DNA of 11,355 bases from JBMNUL01 sp050946255 (GTDB lineage: Bacteria > Actinomycetota > Coriobacteriia > Coriobacteriales > CADBOM01), in contig JBMNUL010000083.1 of assembly GCA_050946255.1 (NCBI GenBank), forward strand, positions 1 to 11,355, written 5' to 3'. The stretch's first letter is position 1. Each line of letters begins with the position of its first letter. Shown here piece by piece: positions 6,491 to 11,355 of the stretch. A program made the position numbers and the translations under genes. The notes beneath the pieces are model-generated. The model ran no database searches and was not told the origin of the DNA. It saw only the letters and a list, made by a program, of their open reading frames with translations.

Positions 6491-7990
6491 CTATGCCTCT
6501 TGAGGAGCAGCTTCTTGATTGGCCGCCTCTCTTGCAGCATCCCTTGCATCGATTTCAGCCTGATACTGCTTGAGCTTGTCGTTGGTCAGGCGGAATCCGA
6601 ACAGGAGAAGCAGTCCGGAAATGATCAGCAAGCATGCGGGCATGATCATGAATCCGTTGAGAATGCCTTCCTGAAGTGCCGGGGTAGTCGCGCTTGCCTC
6701 CATGCCGGCGACGAAGCCTGCTGCTCCGAGAATGGCCGGGACGATGATGCTTCGGGCGATGAATCCAACCTTGAGCGGCAGGAGCTGAAGACCGGAGATC
6801 CAACCTGCGGAGTTCTTGCCCGTCTTCCACTCGGAGTAGACAACGCAGTCTCCGTAGAGGGCAACGATCGAGGAGTAGATGATTCCATAGCCCAGCTGTG
6901 CCACGGAGAGCAGGATGACTACTGCCCAGCCGTTGTAGGGCACGAACCTGGCGATGATCATGAGGACAGCCATCGAGAAGAATGCCACGATGCAGTTGTT
7001 CCTCGAGGACTTCGTGACCTTGATCATCGGGGACGACAGGTACGCACCCACGACGCACAGGATGTTGGAGATCAGGATGTACATCGGCATCATATTCGGA
7101 TCCTGGAGCACGTAGGTGAAGTAGTACATCGCCATACCGGCGACTGCGAAGTTGAAGACCCACTTGGAGATGTCTGCGAGCACCAGGAAGATGAGGTGCG
7201 AGTTCTTGAAGAGGGCCCTCATCATGTCGCCGAAGCCATTGCTGGTCTTGTCGGTCTTCTTGATGCGCTTCCAGTTCTTGAGCTCTTCCTTGGTGTACTC
7301 CTTCTCATAGCCTTTGAACATCACGAAGTGCACGTTGTAGAGCGCGGCCATGCAGATACCGAATACCAACGCTGCGAACGCGTACTGGCCGGTCTCGCCG
7401 AATGCCATTGCTCCCACGCTGGCAACTGCAGGGAAGAGGTACGAGAAAACGATCTTGGAGGCATTGGACCACATTCCGCGCGTTGCGGAGAGATGGGCCC
7501 TGTCCTCTGGCGTCTTTCCTGCAATCGCCACCATCGTGACGTTGGAGACATATGGGAAGTCCCAGGTGAGGTGTGCGAGCACGTAGAAGATTGTGATGAG
7601 CGCTGCTGCTACTGCGGTGTTGTCGGACAGCACCGTGTACTCGAGCATGAAGAATATCGGAACGATCCAAGGCATCCAGAGCAGCCACGAACGATAACGT
7701 CCCCACCTCATCGGCTTGATGGCATTGAGGAATCCTCCGTACATCCATCCTAGAATCGCATCGATCGTCGAGCCGATCGCTCCGATGACACCTGCAGTTG
7801 CCGGGTCGAACATCGCGCAATTCGTGAGGAAGAAGATGAAGTAGTAGGTCTCGACGCTCGACATCAAGTTGAAGCCGAAGTCTCCGACGCCGTAGAAGAT
7901 TCTCAACGCACGGGATAAGGGCTTGTAGTTTGATTGAGCCGGAACTTGAACTTCTTGTTCCTCTGCCACGTTGGCGTTCTCTTCACCCAT
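6491..7990 (-). CDS. GPH-family (MelB-like) MFS symporter
   Basis: A 499-aa inner-membrane carrier with about 12 hydrophobic helices. Family marks are the N-terminal YGVGDFGFNL (33-42), the loop after helix 2 with RWGRYRSW (95-102), the block LTWDFPYVSNVTMVAIAGK and EDRAHLSATR in the middle of the first half, and a charged central loop (KEELKNWKRIKK) before helix 7. These are typical of the glycoside-pentoside-hexuronide:cation symporters, which also include carriers for non-sugars. The usual acidic residue of helix 2 appears as Asp77 (STIDAILG), but the second one of the family (DxxxD/DR) is absent, so cation coupling may differ. Start: ATG at 7990-7988 with AAGGAAGGTG upstream; the frame stays open to 8248 but that extension is AT-rich leader. 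It converges on the molybdoenzyme block, so import of its substrate is an attractive inference, not proof. Confidence 0.92.
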   Translation of the reverse strand: MGEENANVAEEQEVQVPAQSNYKPLSRALRIFYGVGDFGFNLMSSVETYYFIFFLTNCAMFDPATAGVIGAIGSTIDAILGWMYGGFLNAIKPMRWGRYRSWLLWMPWIVPIFFMLEYTVLSDNTAVAAALITIFYVLAHLTWDFPYVSNVTMVAIAGKTPEDRAHLSATRGMWSNASKIVFSYLFPAVASVGAMAFGETGQYAFAALVFGICMAALYNVHFVMFKGYEKEYTKEELKNWKRIKKTDKTSNGFGDMMRALFKNSHLIFLVLADISKWVFNFAVAGMAMYYFTYVLQDPNMMPMYILISNILCVVGAYLSSPMIKVTKSSRNNCIVAFFSMAVLMIIARFVPYNGWAVVILLSVAQLGYGIIYSSIVALYGDCVVYSEWKTGKNSAGWISGLQLLPLKVGFIARSIIVPAILGAAGFVAGMEASATTPALQEGILNGFMIMPACLLIISGLLLLFGFRLTNDKLKQYQAEIDARDAAREAANQEAAPQEA

Positions 7991-8032
7991 ATGGCACCTT
8001 CCTTTCTCTGATCCCCTCCAATAGAAAATTGA

Positions 8033-8062
8033 GTATTGGCAGATTGGCAAAAATGCCAATAC
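8033..8062. promoter_or_regulatory. TTGGCA-based inverted repeat, candidate operator of the transporter gene
   Basis: GTATTGGCA at 8033-8041 pairs perfectly with TGCCAATAC at 8054-8062. Inside lies a second TTGGCA (8044-8049), so that ATTGGCA-AAAA-TGCCAAT (8043-8060) forms an alternative tight dyad with the same right arm. The site is 43 bp upstream of the transporter start. On the minus strand a TTGGCA here could serve as a -35 with AATACT 16 bases on, so a bound protein would block or recruit polymerase. Confidence 0.45.
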
Positions 8063-8169
8063 CCATTCGGAGGATTTTAGCATTCGATTTATTCTCGAAA
8101 TGTGCTTATGGCGAAATTCCTGAACATTAGTGTCGAAATATGTAGGGCATATACATTTTGTTCGAATTG

Positions 8170-8190
8170 TTTTGTGCAAGTCGCACAAAA
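8170..8190. promoter_or_regulatory. Inverted repeat TTTTGTGC/GCACAAAA, candidate operator
   Basis: A perfect 8-bp dyad with a 5-nt spacer (AAGTC) in the middle of the AT-rich region, 180 bp from the transporter start. On the plus strand it ends in an A-tract and on the minus strand in no long T-run, which argues against a terminator and for a protein site. Confidence 0.4.
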
Positions 8191-8437
8191 AATTTCTATG
8201 AAAATCCATTACAAACGAAAAACCTAGGAAAAGTTTAACAATTTTCATTTGTAAAATATGCCAATTACTTAACCCTGTATATGTATAGAAAAATACATTT
8301 CCGAAATTGAAAACAGTGGAAGTTCATGGATAATAGTGTTGCTTTGCCATGCACGCAGGCCACAGTGCTCGTCTTTGCCCCGAGTGCCCGGTCCATTGCA
8401 AATGCAGGAATATCGAACAAGGTCTGGTGGAAAAAGG

Positions 8438-9085
8438 TTGTCCAAGAAAACGAATAGGAAAAGCACTTCAGCTGATAATCAGAGAGTCGAGGAGTTCAGC
8501 GAGGGGCTGAACAACAGCTTCGATACAAGGGTTCGCAGCAGATATGAGGGAAAGTCCGCCTTGAGCATAGGCATCAGGGCTGGCATCCTTCTGGGAATCT
8601 GCATCGTTGCGGCGGTGGTGCTCCAGTATCTGGACATCGACCAGATGTTCTTCTGGATGGTGCTGATCGTGGTAGTCGGAATAATTATCATGGTCATGGC
8701 GAGCAGGGCAATACCCAGGAACAAGAAGGACGAGGAAGACGAGAGGAACACCTGCTTTCCAATCATCGAGGATTACAAGAGGCACAAGTCGATCAACAAG
8801 CTCATGGAGCAGTACGAGGAGTGGAAGAAGGGGGATCACTCCACTTATACGCGCATGCACTTCGCCGAGGTGATAATCAACTACCTCCAGGATGCCAAGA
8901 AGTACGAGCAGGCTCTTTCCGTTCTCTATGAGGTGGGGGAGCTCCCGCTGAAGAACCGTGAGCATTACGATTACGATATCTACCGCGAGAAGGAGGAGAA
9001 GGCCCTTCTCGAGGCGATAGAGAAGCGTAAGAAGGTCCAGGAAACCGACTACGAGAAGAAGCCTGGCAAAAAGAAGAAAAAGTGA
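8438..9085 (+). CDS. Two-helix membrane protein with charged helical cytoplasmic domain, unknown
   Basis: A 215-aa protein that I do not recognise. It begins with a basic, Ser/Thr-rich segment (1-40), has two adjacent transmembrane helices (about 41-65 and 70-89) joined by a very short loop, and then a long soluble part. That part is strongly charged and helical, with a TPR-like stretch (FAEVIINYLQDAKKYEQAL at 142-160), and ends in a lysine run (KKPGKKKKK). Both ends should face the cytoplasm. The start is uncertain: TTG at 8438 has GGTGGA seven to eight bases upstream and gives MSKKTNRK; ATG at 8402 and GTG at 8336 are open in frame but their extra residues look non-coding. It stands alone between an AT-rich control region and a terminator-like hairpin. 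The lone TPR-like repeat suggests a protein-binding role, no more. Confidence 0.8.
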   Translation: MSKKTNRKSTSADNQRVEEFSEGLNNSFDTRVRSRYEGKSALSIGIRAGILLGICIVAAVVLQYLDIDQMFFWMVLIVVVGIIIMVMASRAIPRNKKDEEDERNTCFPIIEDYKRHKSINKLMEQYEEWKKGDHSTYTRMHFAEVIINYLQDAKKYEQALSVLYEVGELPLKNREHYDYDIYREKEEKALLEAIEKRKKVQETDYEKKPGKKKKK

Positions 9086-9088
9086 GGA

Positions 9089-9146
9089 CAATCGGTGCGT
9101 GACCAGAGCATGGACGCACGTGCGATTGCGGTTTCAGGATCTTTTT
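9089..9146 (+). terminator. Bulged hairpin with downstream T-tract after the membrane-protein gene
   Basis: CAATCG-GTGCGT (9089-9100) pairs with ACGCAC (9114-9119) and, across a 3-nt bulge, CGATTG (9123-9128): twelve base pairs starting four bases after the stop codon. A T5 run follows at 9142-9146, thirteen bases beyond the stem. The gap is larger than in a standard intrinsic terminator, so it could also be an mRNA 3'-end stabiliser. Confidence 0.45.
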
Positions 9147-9150
9147 ATTG

Positions 9151-9340
9151 CGAGGGGATGTCCCCGAATCAATGGGCGAGAGTTTTCCTCTGAATTATTT
9201 GACGAGGGGATGCCCCGAATCAGTGTGCTATTGGCTGACCCGCCCTCCTCGAGTCATTTGGCGAGGGGATGCCCCCGAATCAGTGCGCGATGGGCTGTCC
9301 CCTCGAATCATCTGTCGAGGGTTTTCCCCGAACAAGGCAG
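9151..9340. repeat. Degenerate tandem array of about 26-bp hairpin units
   Basis: Units begin with CGAGGGG-like sequence at 9151, 9177, 9203, 9262, 9288 and 9316, with one badly decayed unit around 9228-9261. The typical unit reads CGAGGGGATGCCCCGAATCA followed by a short TTTGG-like link. Each unit can fold on itself (GGGG-ATGT-CCCC at 9154-9165). In the unit at 9177 both arms change together (AGAG with CTCT), so pairing is kept while sequence is not. The spacing is about 26 bp for neighbouring units (25-28, one 34). The array fills the space between two converging genes and ends three bases before the trpA stop. No unit-sized unique spacers are present, so it is not CRISPR. Confidence 0.7.
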
Positions 9341-9343
9341 TTC

Positions 9344-10126
9344 CTACATGGCCGACATCACGGCTTCCTTCATGGATTTCACGTACTCTCCGACATAAGG
9401 CGCAGAGTCTTTTCCATGCTCGGCTATGATCTTGATGATCGCGCTCCCAACGATTGCCCCGTCGCTCGTGGAGGCAATCTTTGCAGCTTGCTCTGGTGTG
9501 GAGATTCCAAATCCAATCGCAGCCGGAATCTCCTTTGCCTCCTTGACCAGCCTAACCATCGCCCCAGTGTCCGTGGTTATCTCCTTGCGGACCCCGGTCA
9601 CGCCGAGTGAGGAGACGCAGTACACGAATCCGTGTGCGTCCGAGGCTATCATCTTGATGCGCTCGTGCGAGGTCGGGGCAATCAACGATATGAGGTCGAG
9701 CCCGTGTTCCCTGCAAGGCAAGTCGAACTCTTCCTTCTCCTCGAACGGGACGTCGGGGAGGATCAGCCCGTCGATTCCCACTTCTGCAGAATCCTTGCAG
9801 AACTTATCGATTCCGTAGGAATAGACGACGTTCGCGTAGGTCATGAAGACCATCGGCTGCTCGGGGATGCTCTTCCTGATGTTTCGCACGAGGTCGAAGA
9901 CCTTGTCGGTGGTGCATCCAGCGGCAAGCGCCCTGTTGTAAGACTCCTGTATCACCGGACCCTCTGCAGTTGGATCCGAGAACGGGACTCCCAGCTCTAT
10001 CAGGTCTGCTCCAGCCCTCGAGGCCTCTAGAACGATTTTCCCGGTTGTCTCGAGGTCCGGGTCCCCGCAGGTAATGAACGGGATGAAGGCCTTTCCGTTT
10101 GCAAAGGCATTGGCTATCTTAGTCAT
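9344..10126 (-). CDS. trpA: Tryptophan synthase alpha subunit
   Basis: Cleaves indole-3-glycerol phosphate to indole and glyceraldehyde 3-phosphate and channels indole to the beta subunit encoded just upstream; cytoplasmic alpha2-beta2 complex. The 260-aa length and TIM-barrel signatures fit: FIPFITCGDPD (14-24), LIELGVPFSDP (42-52) with catalytic Glu44, TAEGPVIQ (53-60), PMVFMTY (91-97), DGLILPDVPFEE (118-129), VSSLGVTG (around 171-178), GFGISTPEQA and a GSAIIK phosphate loop near the end. The second catalytic acid, Asp in the Salmonella enzyme, is Glu55 here, a change also known in clostridial-type TrpA. The start is the ATG at 10126-10124 with a strong GGGAGGGAAC; the in-frame extension to 10195 would overlap trpB and is not needed. 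The gene lies 65 nt after trpB and is the last of the operon. Confidence 0.97.
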   Translation of the reverse strand: MTKIANAFANGKAFIPFITCGDPDLETTGKIVLEASRAGADLIELGVPFSDPTAEGPVIQESYNRALAAGCTTDKVFDLVRNIRKSIPEQPMVFMTYANVVYSYGIDKFCKDSAEVGIDGLILPDVPFEEKEEFDLPCREHGLDLISLIAPTSHERIKMIASDAHGFVYCVSSLGVTGVRKEITTDTGAMVRLVKEAKEIPAAIGFGISTPEQAAKIASTSDGAIVGSAIIKIIAEHGKDSAPYVGEYVKSMKEAVMSAM

Positions 10127-10150
10127 GCAAGTTCCCTCCCATGTGTATTT

Positions 10151-10185
10151 CCTCGGTCGAGGTGGATTTCGGAAGCTTTCCACCT
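10151..10185 (-). promoter_or_regulatory. Overlapping hairpins in the trpB-trpA junction
   Basis: In the 65-nt gap AGGTGGA (10160-10166) pairs with TCCACCT (10179-10185), and CCTCG (10151-10155) pairs with CGAGG (10158-10162). The two stems share bases 10160-10162, so only one can form fully at a time. They lie just upstream of the trpA ribosome binding site (about 10133-10142) and might tune trpA translation or protect message ends. No T-tract, so not a terminator. Confidence 0.25.
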
Positions 10186-10191
10186 GGCATC

Positions 10192-11355
10192 TCAATCATG
10201 AAGATCCTCGCCCCTGTAACGGGCGATTGCAGCGACGTCCTTGTCGCCACGTCCGGATAGCGTGATTACGATGATCTGGTCCCTGTCCATTTTCGGGGAC
10301 AGCTTCAGCGCATAAGCCACGGCGTGTGCGCTCTCGATTGCCGGGATGATTCCCTCCGTGCGCGATAGGTACTCGAATGCCTGAACGGCCTCCTCGTCCG
10401 TTATGGCCACATATTCTGCGCGTCCGCTGTCGTGGAGAGCCGCATGCTCCGGTCCGATCCCCGGGTAGTCCAGCCCGGCGGAAATCGAGTATACCGGGGC
10501 GATCTGGCCATGGTCGTCCTGGCAGAAGTAGCTCTTCATTCCATGGAAGATCCCGAGCTTTCCAGTTGCAATCGTGGCAGCGGTCTCGAAGGTGTCAACT
10601 CCTCGGCCGGCAGCCTCGCACCCGATGAGGCGCACGCTCTCGTCGTCGATGAAGTTGTAGAAGGAGCCTATTGCGTTCGACCCGCCTCCCACGCATGCCA
10701 TGACGACATCGGGGAGCTTGCCCTCGGCCTCCATCAACTGCTCCTTTATCTCGGCCGAGATCACGGATTGAAAGTCGCGCACGATAGTTGGGAACGGGTG
10801 CGGCCCCATGCAGGAACCCAGGCAGTAGTGGGTGTCGTCTATGCGGTTGGTCCACTCCCTGAAGGTCTCTGAAACGGCATCTTTGAGGGTGCCGGTGCCA
10901 GACGAGACCTCTCGAACCTCTGCACCCAGGAGGCGCATCCTGTAAACGTTCAGCGCCTGCCTCTCCATGTCCTTGACTCCCATGTAGACAACGCATTCCA
11001 TCCCGAAAAGGGCGGCTGCTGTGGCAGTGGCAACCCCGTGCTGGCCAGCTCCGGTCTCGGCTATTAGGCGCGTCTTTCCCATCTTCTGGGCGAGCAGGGC
11101 CTGTCCCAATACGTTGTTGATCTTGTGGGCTCCGGTGTGGTTGAGGTCCTCGCGTTTGAGGTAGATCTTCGCACCGCCAAGATCCTCTGTCATGCGCTTG
11201 GCATAGTAGAGTCTGGAAGGCCGTCCGGCGTAGTCGTTCAGGAGCTGCGACAGCTCGGCTTTGAAGCCCGGGTCGTCTTTCCAACGGTTGTATGCCTCTT
11301 CCAACTCTATGACGGCGTTCATCAAAGTCTCAGGGATATACTGGCCGCCATGGAT
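10192..11355 (-). CDS. trpB: Tryptophan synthase beta subunit, N-terminus outside the window
   Basis: PLP enzyme that condenses indole with serine to tryptophan. The 387 codons present run off the right edge; the frame is open at base 11355 and reads IHGGQYIPETLM, the family's N-terminal FGGQYVPETLM block, so only a few residues are missing and the TTG at 11325 is not the true start. Visible motifs: GRPSRLYYAKRMTE, KIYLKREDLNHTGAHKINN (the Lys of HKINN binds PLP), the block ETGAGQHGVATATAAALFG with the catalytic Glu of the ETGAGQHG family, GSCMGPHPFP, the phosphate loop CVGGGSNAIG, AAGRGVDT, and a terminal LSGRGDKD. This is the short TrpB1 type that pairs with TrpA. It precedes trpA in the usual order; earlier trp genes would lie to the right. 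Regulation is not visible because the leader is outside. Confidence 0.97.
   Translation of the reverse strand: MHGGQYIPETLMNAVIELEEAYNRWKDDPGFKAELSQLLNDYAGRPSRLYYAKRMTEDLGGAKIYLKREDLNHTGAHKINNVLGQALLAQKMGKTRLIAETGAGQHGVATATAAALFGMECVVYMGVKDMERQALNVYRMRLLGAEVREVSSGTGTLKDAVSETFREWTNRIDDTHYCLGSCMGPHPFPTIVRDFQSVISAEIKEQLMEAEGKLPDVVMACVGGGSNAIGSFYNFIDDESVRLIGCEAAGRGVDTFETAATIATGKLGIFHGMKSYFCQDDHGQIAPVYSISAGLDYPGIGPEHAALHDSGRAEYVAITDEEAVQAFEYLSRTEGIIPAIESAHAVAYALKLSPKMDRDQIIVITLSGRGDKDVAAIARYRGEDLHD

Larger units (their letters stand above)
7991..8437. other. AT-rich divergent intergenic control region rich in dyads
   Basis: This 447-nt stretch separates the transporter (minus) from the membrane-protein gene (plus) and holds no convincing gene. 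It is clearly AT-richer than the coding sequence. Besides the two dyads listed separately, it contains an imperfect one, ACAAACGAAAA at 8211-8221 with TTTTCATTTGT at 8242-8252 (10 of 11 paired), and ATGTAT at 8281-8286 with ATACAT at 8293-8298. The word TCGAAAT or close variants recurs (around 8095, 8132 and 8302). TGCCAAT recurs at 8259-8265. No promoter with good hexamers and spacing was found in either direction, although both genes must be transcribed from here. Confidence 0.6.

Noticed and set aside
6422..7753. 443-aa plus-strand open frame opposite the transporter
   Set aside because: Composition rich in His, Glu and Cys with no domain, mirroring the transporter codons; it also starts inside the terminator.
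7991..8248. 86-residue N-terminal extension of the transporter frame
   Set aside because: AT-rich leader sequence with operator-like dyads, and a strong ribosome binding site at the internal ATG 7990.
9151..9340. Possible CRISPR array
   Set aside because: Units are contiguous and degenerate, with no unique spacers of constant length, and there are no cas genes.
9099..9429. Two overlapping plus-strand frames encoding repeated RGCPRI- or RGDVPES-like peptides
   Set aside because: The peptide repeats come from the DNA hairpin array, with no ribosome binding site, and the frames run into the trpA coding region.

Overview
The window is high-GC bacterial chromosome with short, mostly well-spaced genes. 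It reads like an anaerobic, Gram-positive gut-type actinobacterium of the Coriobacteriia (Eggerthellaceae-like). The support is indirect: a cytoplasmic molybdopterin enzyme paired with a tiny two-cluster ferredoxin, a GGGtGRT protein paired with a NifU-like protein, a GPH-type carrier, G-rich ribosome binding sites and several TTG starts. Lineage is an inference; there is no rRNA or other marker here.

Layout, left to right. (1) Bases 1-906, minus strand: the N-terminal part of a DNA-deoxyinosine glycosylase preceded by an MBL-fold hydrolase whose metal motif carries Asn in place of Asp. (2) Bases 1190-2889, plus strand: a tight two-gene operon of an iron-sulfur scaffold-like (NifU/IscU-type) protein and a GGGtGRT protein, a conserved pair of unknown biochemical role. 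(3) Bases 2890-3181: a control region with a 17-bp palindrome, a second inverted repeat and a direct repeat. (4) Bases 3182-5957, plus strand: a DMSO-reductase-family molybdoenzyme with no visible export signal (807 aa) and a 116-aa ferredoxin-like subunit, one base apart. (5) Bases 6079-6336: an 85-aa cysteine-rich zinc-ribbon protein. (6) Bases 6491-7990, minus strand: a 12-helix GPH/MFS symporter, convergent with the block above across a strong bidirectional terminator. (7) Bases 7991-8437: an AT-rich control region full of dyads. (8) Bases 8438-9085: an unrecognised two-helix membrane protein. (9) Bases 9086-9343: a terminator-like hairpin and a degenerate tandem array of about 26-bp hairpin units. 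(10) Bases 9344-11355, minus strand: trpA and the 3' portion of trpB, the end of a tryptophan operon that continues off the right edge.

Working model: genes 2-6 form a neighbourhood for anaerobic reduction of a small organic substrate. The carrier would import it, the molybdoenzyme would reduce or dehydroxylate it in the cytoplasm, and the ferredoxin subunit would deliver electrons. The NifU-like/GGGtGRT pair may supply Fe-S or cofactor assembly, or may be an unrelated neighbour. The substrate cannot be read from sequence. The trp genes and the DNA repair gene are unrelated flanks.
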